Source: Alphaproteobacteria bacterium (GTDB lineage: Bacteria > Pseudomonadota > Alphaproteobacteria > Rhizobiales > Beijerinckiaceae). Taken from it: a stretch of 40,197 nucleotides of DNA. Positions 16,591-25,700 of the stretch are shown here, piece after piece. Location of the stretch: the NCBI GenBank assembly GCA_016869435.1, contig VGEB01000018.1, positions 1 to 40,197 of the forward strand, written 5' to 3'. Each line of letters begins with the position of its first letter. The first letter of the stretch is position 1. The translations under genes and the position numbers were made by a program. Under the pieces are notes generated by a model. The model was given only the letters and a program-made list of their open reading frames with translations. It did no database searches and was not told the DNA's origin.

Positions 16591-18342
16591 ATGCTTCTTC
16601 CCAGGAAATGGTGGATTGGGCTGCCGGTCCTCACCGGACTCGCCTATTTTGCGCAGCAGGCGCTGACAGCTCCGCTGGAAGATGATCTGCGCGCCGCGGT
16701 TGTTTCTCGCATCGCGAAATCGCCCGACGCGATCGACAGGCCGGACGTCCGCGTCGCCGGCCGCGACGTCATCCTCGCCGGCATTTCGCTGTCGTCCGAT
16801 GTGAAAGCGCGCCTTGTGACGGCGTTGGCCGTCGAAACGCCTGCGCGGCGAATCGTCGACGCAACCGAACCTCTATCGCGCGCGACGCCATTCGTGCTGC
16901 GGCTCGAACGTCACGGCGGCAAGGCCGTGATCTCCGGCAATGTCCCGCCGACGGGCGCGCGCGAAAGGCTGCACGCGGAGATCGCCGCCTTAGGGTTGGA
17001 AGTAAGCGACGCCGCCGCCTATGCCGACGGCGCGCCGCAATCCTTCGCCGATCTCGCCTCCTTCGCCGTCCGCCGTCTCGCCGAACTCGATCCCGCGACG
17101 ACGACCATCACCGACGCGACCCTCGCGATCGCTGGCGAAGCTCGCAGCGCGGCCGACTACGACAAGGCGCTCGCGGCGCTTAAGGCGCCGCCGGTCGCCG
17201 CAGCCGCCATCAAGGTCGCGGTGTCGCCGCCGCGCGTATCGCCTTACGTTTTTTCAGTGGCGTTGCGCGACGGCGTCGTCAGCCTGTCGGGACATCTTCC
17301 AAGCGACGATCTGCGCAAACAAGTCGTCGCCATGGCGGCGTCGGCGGGCGCCGGCGCTGCGGTCAGCGACGCCACGCAGCTTGGCGCCGGCGCGCCGGAA
17401 GGAGACTTCGCCAGCGCGCTCGCATTCGCCGTCAGCGAACTCGGCAAGCTGTCGCAGGGCAAAATCGTCTTGTCCGACGGCAAGATTTTTATCGAAGGGC
17501 AGGGACGTGAGAACATATTGAGCGCGACGATCGAGGCCGACGCCAAAGCGCGGCTGCCGTCAAGATTCGAGATCGCGCGGCTTGACGTCATGGCGGGTCC
17601 GGTCGCGCCTTATGTCTTCACCGCGCAGCGCGCCGGCGGAGACGTCACGCTCTCAGGCTACGCGCCGGATGAAACCGTCCGCAATCGTCTCGTCGATACC
17701 GCGCGCAGGAGTTTCTTCGACGCAACGGTCGTCGATCGGCTCGTCGTCGCGAAGGGCGCGCCGCAGAATTTTGCGGAAGCGACGGATCGTGCGCTCGCTT
17801 CTCTGGCGCGACTCGACGAGGGCAAGCTTTCGATCAGCGACTCGATGGTCTCGCTCGCCGGCGTTGCGCGTCATCAGAGCGCGCGCGCCGATATCGCGGC
17901 GGCGTTCGACGAGGGGCTGCCGCAGAGCTTCCACGGCGATGCGCAGCTTTCGACGCGCATCCTCGGCGCGCCGCTCGACGCCGGCGAATGCGGCGCGACG
18001 CTGTCGCGATTGATCGCCAAATCGGCGATCGTTTTCGCGTCGGACGATTCGACGATTGCGCCTGAATCCGCGCCTCTCATGGATGCGATCGCGGCGACGG
18101 CGCTGCGCTGCCAGGGAGCCAGTCTCGAAGTCGCCGCGCATACCGACAATGTCGGCATAGCGGAATTGAACATGGAACGCAGCAAGCGTCGCGCGCAGGC
18201 GATCGTCGATCGTCTTTTAAAAGCCGGCGTCGACCCGTTCAGAGTAACGGCCGTCGGTTATGGCGGCGACCGGCCGATCGCTTCCAATGACAGCGACGAA
18301 AATCGCGCGCGTAATCGTCGCATCGAAATTGTCGTCAAGTAG
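16591..18342 (+). CDS. BON-repeat/OmpA-family envelope protein
   Basis: The 583-residue protein has an N-terminal membrane anchor (about 7-27), a BON-like domain (about 30-95), three repeats of about 115 residues (about 100-210, 218-330, 340-455) and a C-terminal OmpA peptidoglycan-binding domain (about 465-583; EVAAHTDNVG, then RAQAIVDRL, then RNRRIEIVV). Each repeat starts with an aromatic P-(F/Y)-V-(L/F) strand and an SG(N/H/Y)xP turn, and ends with a second BON-like strand-helix unit. It would be anchored in the inner membrane and reach the cell wall. The architecture recalls mycobacterial ArfA, which also joins BON repeats to OmpA. It leads a four-gene run. Confidence 0.88.
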   Translation: MLLPRKWWIGLPVLTGLAYFAQQALTAPLEDDLRAAVVSRIAKSPDAIDRPDVRVAGRDVILAGISLSSDVKARLVTALAVETPARRIVDATEPLSRATPFVLRLERHGGKAVISGNVPPTGARERLHAEIAALGLEVSDAAAYADGAPQSFADLASFAVRRLAELDPATTTITDATLAIAGEARSAADYDKALAALKAPPVAAAAIKVAVSPPRVSPYVFSVALRDGVVSLSGHLPSDDLRKQVVAMAASAGAGAAVSDATQLGAGAPEGDFASALAFAVSELGKLSQGKIVLSDGKIFIEGQGRENILSATIEADAKARLPSRFEIARLDVMAGPVAPYVFTAQRAGGDVTLSGYAPDETVRNRLVDTARRSFFDATVVDRLVVAKGAPQNFAEATDRALASLARLDEGKLSISDSMVSLAGVARHQSARADIAAAFDEGLPQSFHGDAQLSTRILGAPLDAGECGATLSRLIAKSAIVFASDDSTIAPESAPLMDAIAATALRCQGASLEVAAHTDNVGIAELNMERSKRRAQAIVDRLLKAGVDPFRVTAVGYGGDRPIASNDSDENRARNRRIEIVVK

Positions 18343-18363
18343 CGTCAGAAGAGGAGAAAGCGG

Positions 18364-19140
18364 ATGTCTTACTTGCTGACGCTCGGCTGGCCCTGGTTCG
18401 CCGCCGCCTGCGCGCTTGGCGCGCTTGTCGGCTATGTCACGACCTCGCAGGCGAAGGATGGGCCCGCGGCGCCCGGTTGGAACATTGTCGCGATCGCCGT
18501 CGCGCTCGCGGGCGGCGCAGCTGCCTCCTGGCTTGGGCTCTTAGAAGGCCGCGCCGCGCTGACGATGGACATTTTCCTGGTCGCGGCCGTCGCCTATCTC
18601 ATCGGTCTGCCAATCGGCGGCGCCCTTAAGGCGGCTCAACCGGCTGCGCCAGCCTACGCGTCGAAGCGGCCGACGATCATGCTTCGCGGCGTGACGACCG
18701 AAAACCTTGAACCCATCGTCCTGCCCTCGCCTGACTCGGAAGCGGAGATCATTGCGGCCGCTGAGTCCATAGCGCCGACGAGCGCAGAGCCGGCGTTGGA
18801 GGCGGCGGCTTCGGGAGCCAAGGCGTTGAACGAAAAAGCCGCACAAATGCGCGCGCCAAACGGCCGGTTGGCCGCCGGGGCGCGTCCCGCGACGCTTCTC
18901 GCGCCGAGAGGCGGCGCGGCGGACGATCTCGCCAGGATCAAGGGGCTCGGACCTAAAAGCGTCGAGAAGCTGCACGCGCTCGGGGTTTTCCATTATGATC
19001 AGATCGCCGGCTGGAGCGACGACAACGTCAAATGGATCGAAGCATCGATCGGCTTGGCGGGCCGGGTGAAGCGCAGCGGCTGGGTCGAGCAGGCCAAAGC
19101 GCTGAGCGGCGCCGCTGATCGGAGCGCCGACGCGGCGTAG
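18364..19140 (+). CDS. membrane protein with C-terminal helix-hairpin-helix domain
   Basis: The 258-residue product has three hydrophobic helices in the first 100 residues (from YLLTLGWPWFAAACALGAL to MDIFLVAAVAYLIGLPIG), a disordered Ala-rich linker (about 100-185) and a conserved C-terminal domain with DDLARIKGLGPKSVEKLHAL and FHYDQIAGW. That domain is a helix-hairpin-helix of the kind also attached to rhizobial NuoE and other proteins. It lies 21 bases after the BON/OmpA gene, behind AGGAGAAAG, and probably works with it in the envelope. The HHH unit may mediate protein rather than DNA contacts here, since it sits on a membrane protein; that is inference. Confidence 0.82.
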   Translation: MSYLLTLGWPWFAAACALGALVGYVTTSQAKDGPAAPGWNIVAIAVALAGGAAASWLGLLEGRAALTMDIFLVAAVAYLIGLPIGGALKAAQPAAPAYASKRPTIMLRGVTTENLEPIVLPSPDSEAEIIAAAESIAPTSAEPALEAAASGAKALNEKAAQMRAPNGRLAAGARPATLLAPRGGAADDLARIKGLGPKSVEKLHALGVFHYDQIAGWSDDNVKWIEASIGLAGRVKRSGWVEQAKALSGAADRSADAA

Positions 19141-19160
19141 GATCAACGAGGGGCGAGTTC

Positions 19161-19949
19161 GTGCGTATGCGTCATGCTTTGAGCTTCGCCCTCTTTTGCC
19201 TTGCGTTCTTGTCAGATCGAAACCTTCGCGCGCAAGACATGCTGCAAGGCGTCGATCTTGCGCAGCCGGCCTATACCAAAGCTGATTTAACTCGCGCCGA
19301 CGTCGAAGCGGCGCTGAAGCAACGCGAGAGCGGGAAAGTCGATCTCTCCGAAAAGAGTCTCAACGGTCTTGATCTTTCCGGACTCGATCTGCACGGCGTT
19401 GATTTTCGCGCGGCGCGCATGAACAAGACGCGCCTTGCGGGCGCGCGGCTTGACGACGCGATCCTCGATCAGGCCTGGCTCATCGAGGCCGACCTCTCCG
19501 GCGCATCGCTGAAAGGCGCGCACGCTTTTGCTTCGCAAATGCAGCGCATGCGGGCCGACGGCGCCGACTTCGCCCATGCGCGGATCGCCGGAGATCTCAC
19601 CGGCGCATCGGCGCGCGGCGCCAATTTCAGCGACGCCGATCTTTCCGCCGACATGAAGAATCAGTCGATGGGTCTGATGCGCGCGGTGTTGCGCTCGGCG
19701 GCGCTGGAAGGCGCGCGCTTTCAGGGCGCCAATCTCGCCAGCGCCGACCTTCGCTTTGCGAAAGCTGCGCGCGCGGATTTCTCCAATGCAAATTTGATGG
19801 GCGCAGACGCCGCCGGCGCGGATTTCACCGACGCCAACTGGACCGGCGCGAAGACTGAAGGCCTCGATCTCGATTCCGCGCAGATCGACTCTTCGGCACG
19901 GGCCGCGCTCTCGGGCGCGCAGAATCTCGATCGCGCGCGCATGAAATGA
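19161..19949 (+). CDS. secreted pentapeptide-repeat protein
   Basis: A signal peptide (HALSFALFCLAFLSDRNLRA) precedes a right-handed pentapeptide-repeat helix. From about residue 65 to 250 the A(D/N)Lxx pattern recurs: LDLSGLDLHGVDF, ADLSGASLKGAHAF, ANFSDADLSADM, ARFQGANLASADL, ADFSNANLMGADA, ADFTDANWTGA. The central part (about 105-165) is less regular. GTG at 19161 is favoured because GAGGGG at 19148-19153 is well spaced from it; an ATG two codons on is possible. Such solenoids usually act as binding scaffolds. Location between an envelope operon and fructokinase, with ATGA overlap to the latter, suggests cotranscription but no obvious shared role. Confidence 0.88.
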   Translation: MRMRHALSFALFCLAFLSDRNLRAQDMLQGVDLAQPAYTKADLTRADVEAALKQRESGKVDLSEKSLNGLDLSGLDLHGVDFRAARMNKTRLAGARLDDAILDQAWLIEADLSGASLKGAHAFASQMQRMRADGADFAHARIAGDLTGASARGANFSDADLSADMKNQSMGLMRAVLRSAALEGARFQGANLASADLRFAKAARADFSNANLMGADAAGADFTDANWTGAKTEGLDLDSAQIDSSARAALSGAQNLDRARMK

Positions 19950-20869
19950 CGCGCGAAATTGTGCGCATCGGCGTCGATCTCGGCGGCGCCAAGATCGAGG
20001 CGATTGCGCTCGGCGCCGAGGGTGAAATTTTGGCGCGTCGCCGAGTCGTGACGCCCGCGCATGATTATGCAGCGATCGTGGCGGCGATCGCCAAGCTCGT
20101 CGGCGACATCGAATCCGAAATCGGACGGCGCGGCCATGTCGGCGTCGGCGCGCCCGGCGCCATTTCGACCCACACCGGCTTCGTAAAAAACTCCAACACC
20201 GCCGTCCTCAATGGCAGGCCGCTCGACGTCGATCTTGCGCAGGCGCTCGGTCGGCCGGTGCGCGTCGCCAATGACGCCAATTGTTTCGCGCTGTCGGAGG
20301 CGGTCGACGGCGCTGGCCGCGGCGCGGGCGTCGTCTTCGGCGTAATCCTCGGCACGGGCGTCGGCGGCGGCGTCATCGTCAACGGCAGGATCGTCGAGGG
20401 ACGCAATCGCGTCGCCGGCGAGTGGGGCCATACGCCGCTGCCATGGATGACGCCGCAGGAATATCCGGGAGAGCTCTGCTTTTGCGGACACAAAGGCTGC
20501 GTCGAGACGTTCCTCTGCGGCGCCGGCCTTGCGCGCGACTATGAGCGGCGCTCAGGCAATCGGCGTGTTGCGGCCGAAATCGCCGCGCTCGCCGAAGCCG
20601 GAGAGCCGGCAGCGCGAGAAAGCCTCGAGCGCTATCAGGACCGGCTGGCGCGCGCATTGGCGATGGTCGTCGATCTCATCGATCCGGACGCGATCGTGCT
20701 GGGCGGCGGTCTTTCGAATATCTCTCTCCTCTATGAAGGGCTTGCGGCGCGGGTCGGGGCGCACGCCTTCACCGACGCGTTCGATACGGAAATCCTGCCG
20801 AACGCGCATGGCGATTCAAGCGGCGTGCGCGGCGCGGCGTGGCTTTCGAGCGCCGAGGAGATCGGCTGA
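19946..20869 (+). CDS. mak: ROK-family fructokinase
   Basis: This enzyme phosphorylates fructose (and perhaps other hexoses) with ATP. The 307-residue product closely follows E. coli Mak: VDLGGAKIEAIAL, GAPGAIST, VRVANDANCFALSEAVDGAG, LGTGVGGGVIVNGRI, GEWGHTPLPWM, the zinc site CFCGHKGCVETF, VLGGGLSN and the terminal HGDSSGVRGAAW. The start overlaps the pentapeptide-protein stop (ATGA). The closing motif and zinc site favour fructokinase over glucokinase within the ROK group. No sugar transporter is adjacent. Confidence 0.92.
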   Translation: MTREIVRIGVDLGGAKIEAIALGAEGEILARRRVVTPAHDYAAIVAAIAKLVGDIESEIGRRGHVGVGAPGAISTHTGFVKNSNTAVLNGRPLDVDLAQALGRPVRVANDANCFALSEAVDGAGRGAGVVFGVILGTGVGGGVIVNGRIVEGRNRVAGEWGHTPLPWMTPQEYPGELCFCGHKGCVETFLCGAGLARDYERRSGNRRVAAEIAALAEAGEPAARESLERYQDRLARALAMVVDLIDPDAIVLGGGLSNISLLYEGLAARVGAHAFTDAFDTEILPNAHGDSSGVRGAAWLSSAEEIG

Positions 20870-20963
20870 ACCGGGCGCGGCGCGCGGGGGACCGCCGCCG
20901 AACCTGCGCCGGCGCCATTTCCTAAGGCCTCATGCCGGTGTATGCGAAAGGCGTCGCGGCGCA

Positions 20964-21079
20964 AGAGCGCGCTGCGAAAAAGTGGGAACCGGTTTTTCGC
21001 GTAAGGCGCGCTCCAAATTATAAGAATCGATCACGTCATCTGCGTTCAGGCGAGTCCGCCTGAACGCAGCGTGATCTAG
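20964..21079. repeat. dispersed palindromic element, copy A
   Basis: Lies between mak and nadK. It contains the near-palindrome GCGAAAAA...TTTTTCGC, then AAGGCGCGCTCC, then an outer GATCACG/CGTGATC pair (21029-21035 and 21070-21076). The latter encloses a perfect 13-base hairpin, CTGCGTTCAGGCG (21040-21052) with CGCCTGAACGCAG (21057-21069). Copy B at 26790-26881 is the reverse complement without the 13-base hairpin. Elements of this type are common between genes in Rhizobiales; mobility is not shown here. Confidence 0.85.
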
Positions 21080-21102
21080 GGACGAACGCGAGGGGAGTAG
21101 CG

Positions 21103-21906
21103 ATGGGCGCCGCCGGAGACCAGCCAAGCAACGGGAAGAAGCCCTTCGCCAAACTCGCTTTTCTCGCCTCGGGCGCGCCGGAGGCGGAAGACGCGCGCCA
21201 GCGCCTCGTCGAAAAATACGGCGACTGCCCGCCTGAAGAGGCCGATTGCATCGTCGCGCTCGGCGGCGACGGACTCATGCTGCGCACGCTCCATCGCTTC
21301 ATGGACGCCGGCAAGCCGATCTATGGCATGAACCGCGGCTCGGTCGGCTTTCTGATGAATCAATATCGCGAGAGCGGGCTGCGCAAGCGGATCGCCGACG
21401 CCAAGTCCTCGATCGTCCACCCGCTGCTGATGCATGCCGTCAATGTGCGCGGCGACGAGTTTTCGGCGCATGCCATCAACGAAGTGTCGCTGCTGCGCCA
21501 GACCTCGCAGATCGCCAAGCTGCGCATTCTGGTCAACGGACAGGAACGCATGCCGGAACTTGTGACCGACGGCGTGCTGGTGTCGACGCCCGCCGGCTCG
21601 ACTGCCTATAATCTTTCCGCCAACGGCCCGATCCTGCCGCTCGATGCGCCGCTGATGGCCCTGACGCCGATCTCGGCCTTCCGCCCGCGCCGCTGGCATG
21701 GCGCGCTGCTGCCGGACGCCGCCAAGGTGCGAATCGAGGTCCTCGAGGCTGACAAAAGGCCCGTCTCGGTCGTCGCCGACCATGACGAATTCCGCGACCT
21801 CGCCTATGTGGACGTCGAGATGGACCACGCGACCGCGCTGATCCTGCTGCACGACCCCGGCCATTCGCTGGAAGAGCGAATCCTGCGTGAACAATTCGGA
21901 TATTGA
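21103..21906 (+). CDS. nadK: NAD kinase
   Basis: NadK makes NADP from NAD and ATP. The 267-residue product has the family's GGDG motif (54-57, [10 protein letters not shown]), the NE pair at 126-127 ([11 protein letters not shown]), the segment [11 protein letters not shown], and the Gly/Thr-rich [25 protein letters not shown]. Length is typical for the alphaproteobacterial short form. GAGGGG stands before the ATG. The start lies 23 bases past repeat copy A, so the promoter may lie within or beyond the element. A ferredoxin gene follows with no gap. Confidence 0.96.
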   Translation: MGAAGDQPSNGKKPFAKLAFLASGAPEAEDARQRLVEKYGDCPPEEADCIVALGGDGLMLRTLHRFMDAGKPIYGMNRGSVGFLMNQYRESGLRKRIADAKSSIVHPLLMHAVNVRGDEFSAHAINEVSLLRQTSQIAKLRILVNGQERMPELVTDGVLVSTPAGSTAYNLSANGPILPLDAPLMALTPISAFRPRRWHGALLPDAAKVRIEVLEADKRPVSVVADHDEFRDLAYVDVEMDHATALILLHDPGHSLEERILREQFGY

Positions 21907-22206
21907 ATGCTTGAATCAGCGATCAAACCCTTCCGCCGCCACATCTTCGTCTGCGTCAACAAGCGCGACGGCCAGCCTGCCTGCGAGGATTGCGGCGCCA
22001 AGGCGGCGCTCGCCAGGGCCAAGGAGGCGATGAAGGCGCTGCCCTTCGCCAGGCGTGACGGCGTGCGCCTGTCGCAGTCGGGCTGCCTCGGCCAGTGCGA
22101 GCACGGACCGGTCGCGGTCGTCTATCCGCCTGGGAAATGGATCAGTTATGGATCGTCCGACGAACTGGTCAGCTTCGTTCTGGAGGCGTGCGAGCCGGCG
22201 GAGTGA
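21907..22206 (+). CDS. thioredoxin-fold [2Fe-2S] ferredoxin
   Basis: The 99-residue protein matches the (2Fe-2S) ferredoxin group related to NuoE and Shethna-type proteins. HIFVCVNKRDGQPACEDCG supplies C16, C26 and C29, and SGCLGQCEHGPVAVVYPP supplies C60 and C64. Four of these would bind the cluster. Its ATG directly follows the nadK stop, so the two are almost certainly cotranscribed. Function is unproven; a link to redox balance with NadK is inference. It ends back-to-back with the next gene on the other strand. Confidence 0.88.
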   Translation: MLESAIKPFRRHIFVCVNKRDGQPACEDCGAKAALARAKEAMKALPFARRDGVRLSQSGCLGQCEHGPVAVVYPPGKWISYGSSDELVSFVLEACEPAE

Positions 22207-22572
22207 TCAGCGGCCGGGCGGACGGCGCACCCAACGGGGCGTGAATTCGCGCGTCGGATATTTGTAATAGTCGGCGCGCTCTTCCTGCGGCGCGCGCGGG
22301 CCGCCGGCGTCGAGCCGGGACATTTCCGACTCGTAGCGCTCGCGCCATTCTTCGGCCTCGGCGTCGTCGGCGATGAGGCCATAGTAATATTCGGCGCTTT
22401 CGATCAGGCGGAGGCGCGCCCAGGCGTGTTCGTCGGTCCAGGCCTTGACCGCCTGAAATTTTTCGAGCGCGCTCCGGGCGCCGCTTCGAACAGCCTCCGG
22501 CTTGGGGATATAGACGTCCCGGCGCGGCGCCGGCCTGTCGCCAAAGAGGTCCGGCTGATCGGAGGAATTCAT
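22207..22572 (-). CDS. conserved small soluble protein
   Basis: The product is 121 residues from the MNSSDQPDLFGD start (an ATG six codons upstream at 22590 is also possible; neither has a good ribosome site). It has a short proline-rich lead (RPAPRRDVYIPKPEAVR), a helical middle with many Trp/Glu (KAWTDEHAWARLRLIESAEYYYG and EEWRERYESEM) and a basic end (TREFTPRWVRRPPGR). There is no membrane segment or signal. I do not recognise a named family. It converges exactly with the ferredoxin gene (stop codons adjacent). Confidence 0.65.
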   Translation of the reverse strand: MNSSDQPDLFGDRPAPRRDVYIPKPEAVRSGARSALEKFQAVKAWTDEHAWARLRLIESAEYYYGLIADDAEAEEWRERYESEMSRLDAGGPRAPQEERADYYKYPTREFTPRWVRRPPGR

Positions 22573-22704
22573 GGCGGCACGACTCGGCATCAGCGTAGTA
22601 TAGCCGTGTTAGTTACCCGGGTCGCGAGGCGCGCCTAGTTGTCCCCGTCCGAGACGAAGCCGCTTCTCGACGAGGTCCGATTCACGCGATAGCGTGCGCG
22701 CGTC

Positions 22705-25700
22705 ATGGATCTTTTCGCGTCAGCCGGGATGGATTTGCCGACAGCGGGTCGCGAGGGCGGGCGTGCTCGGCAGGCCCAGCGTTCGCTTCGCACGCCACTC
22801 TTTGCCTACAAGATCGTCGAAGAGGCGCGAGGCAAGGCGGCCTTCGCGCCTACACAGGAACAACTCGACGCGGCGGCGGACTATGCCCGCAAGGCCAAGA
22901 AGCATTTCGGGAAGCTGACGGAAGAGGCGATCCGGCCGATCTTCTTTTCCACAATTCTGGAAAAGCTTCTCGGCTACAAGACCGCCGACCCGGATGCGTC
23001 CTATTCGCTTGCCTTCGAGCGTCCCATTCGACATGGCAAGGTTGATGTCGCCCTCGGCAATTTTCAGGACGCCGAGGGCGTGAACGAAGTCGTTGCACCC
23101 TTTGAATTCAAAGGTCCGAAAACGATCGACCTCGACGCGCCGATGTCGGGGCGAGGTCGAAGTCCGGTTCAGCAGGCTTGGGATTACGCAATCGATGCAC
23201 CCGGCGCACGTTGGGTGTTGGTTTCGAACTGTCTCGAAATCCGCCTCTACGGCTTTGGTCGCGGGCGTGACGCCTACGAAGTTTTCGACCTTACGAGGCT
23301 TGACGATCCCGAGGAGCATGCAAGGCTTTGGCTCGTACTCTCTGCAAACCGTCTACTCGGAGACGCGACCGTCGCGCTCTTGCGGGAGACCGACAGCGCA
23401 TACAAGGACGTGACGCAGCGGCTTTATATCGATTACAAGTCGCTACGCGACAAGCTCATCGACTTCATTGTCAATTCGGGAGATGGTCCGAAGCTCTCCT
23501 TGCTTGCCGCCATCGAGCCGGCGCAGAAGATTCTCGATCGCATTCTCTTCATCGCTTTCGCGCAGCGGACCGACCTATTGCCCAGCCGCGTGCTAGAGCG
23601 CGCGGCCGAGTCGCGCAACGATTTTAATCCGGCGCCCATTTGGCAGAACTTCACCGCGCTTTTCCATGCGGTGGATCAGGGGAACACGCGCCTCAATATC
23701 TGGCCCTATAATGGCGGACTGTTTGCGCATGATCCGGTTGCCGACGCGCTGATCCTGCCGGATGCACTTGCAGGAGAAGTCGTCGAACTCGGCAAGTGGG
23801 ATTATCGGCGCGAAGTGCCGGTTACGATTCTCGGGCACATCTTCGAGCAATCGATTACAGACATCGAGCGGCTGCGCGCCGAAAGCCGGGGCGAAGCGCC
23901 GCCGCCGGTCAGCAAGCGAAAGCGCGAGGGCGTTGTCTACACGCCCGATATGGTGACGCAATTCCTCGTCGAAACGACAATTGGCGTAACGCTGAGCGAG
24001 CGTTTCGACACGGGATGGAGGCGCCATCGCTGCGACGAGAGCGAAGACGGCCAGCTCTCTTTCTGGCGCGATCATCTGACGATGCTGCGCGGCTTTACGA
24101 TCGTCGATCCGGCCTGTGGGTCAGGCGCATTTCTCGTCGCCGCCTTCGATGCGCTCGCGGCGGAATACCGGCGCGCCGCCAAGGCGCTGGAGGGGTTCGG
24201 CGAGGCGATCGACTTCGATATTTTCGACGAAATCGTCACGCGTAATCTATTCGGCGTCGATCTCAACGCCGAATCTGTCGAAATTACGCGTCTGTCGCTG
24301 TGGCTCAAGACGGCGCGGCGCGACCATCGCCTGCAGAATCTCGAAAACACGATCAGAGTCGGCGACAGTCTGATCGATGACGAGGCTTTCACGGCGCGGG
24401 CTTTCGATTGGCGCGCCGCCTTTCCGCAAGCGTTCGACCAAGGCGGCTTCGATGTCGTGATCGGAAATCCGCCCTATGTGCGCATGGAGTTCATCAAGAC
24501 GGTTAAGCCCTATCTCGAAAAGCATTATGTCGTCGCGGCGGATCGCGCCGATCTCTACGCTTATTTCTTCGAGCGCGGCGTTCGGCTGTTGAAGCCCGGC
24601 GGGCGGCTTGGGTTTATTTCGTCGTCAACCTTCTTTCGCACCGGCTCCGGCGAAAATCTGCGCAAGTTCCTGACCGACGGCGTCGGGATCGAATGCGTCG
24701 TCGATTTCGGCGATCTGCAGATTTTCGAAGGGGTGACGACTTATCCGGCGATCCTGACGCTGCGCAAGGTCGGCGCGCTCCCTCGTCATGACGATACGGT
24801 TTCCTCGTCCTTCGAGACGCCTGCTTCGCAGGCTCCTCAGGATGAGGAAACCTTGCCCGCAGCGACGCTCGAATTTCTCGTCGTCGACGAAATTCCGCAG
24901 GAGCTCGGCCGCGTCTTCGAGGAGCGCGCGCGCAAGATGCCATTGTCGCGCCTAACCGCGGGCTCCTGGCGTTTCGAGGAAGAGCCGTTGGCGAAATTGC
25001 GCGACAAGATCACGCGCGGGCGCAAGACGCTCGGCGAGGTCTATGGCGCGCCGCTTCGGGGCATCGTCACCGGGCTGAACGACGCCTTCATCATCGATAC
25101 GCCAACGCGCGACCGGCTGGTGAAGGCGGACAAGAGATCGGCGGAGCTGCTCAAGCCGTTCTTGCGCGGCGAGGATGTCAAGCGCTGGCGCGTCGAACCG
25201 CAGGGACTTTGGCTCATCAACACGCCGAAGGGAAAAGTGGATATAGAGAAATATCCCGCGATCCGCGACTGGCTGCTGCCGTTCAAACCGGAACTGGAGA
25301 AGCGCGCGACGAAGCAGGAATGGTGGGAGCTGCAACAGGCGCAGGTGGCGTATCAGCCAAAAATGGAAGCCCCGAAAATCATTTATCCCATCATATCCCA
25401 AGGGCCAAAATACTCGTTCAATATTGATGGAGCTTATCTAAACGACAAATGTTTCATGGCATTCGGCTGCTACGAACTATTGGCTTATCTGAATTGCAAA
25501 CTTGCGTGGTTTTGGATTTTCGGAGAAGCGTCTCCCTTAAGAGGGGGACAGTGGCGATTAGAATTGCGGGAGCAGCATGTCTCACAATTTCCAATGCCTA
25601 CCATGCCCGAACGATCAATAAAAAAACTCGTCTCTCTCGGTGAGGCCTGTACGAAAGCCGCCCACGAACGGTATGCAATTCAATCCGCCGTGCGGCGTCG

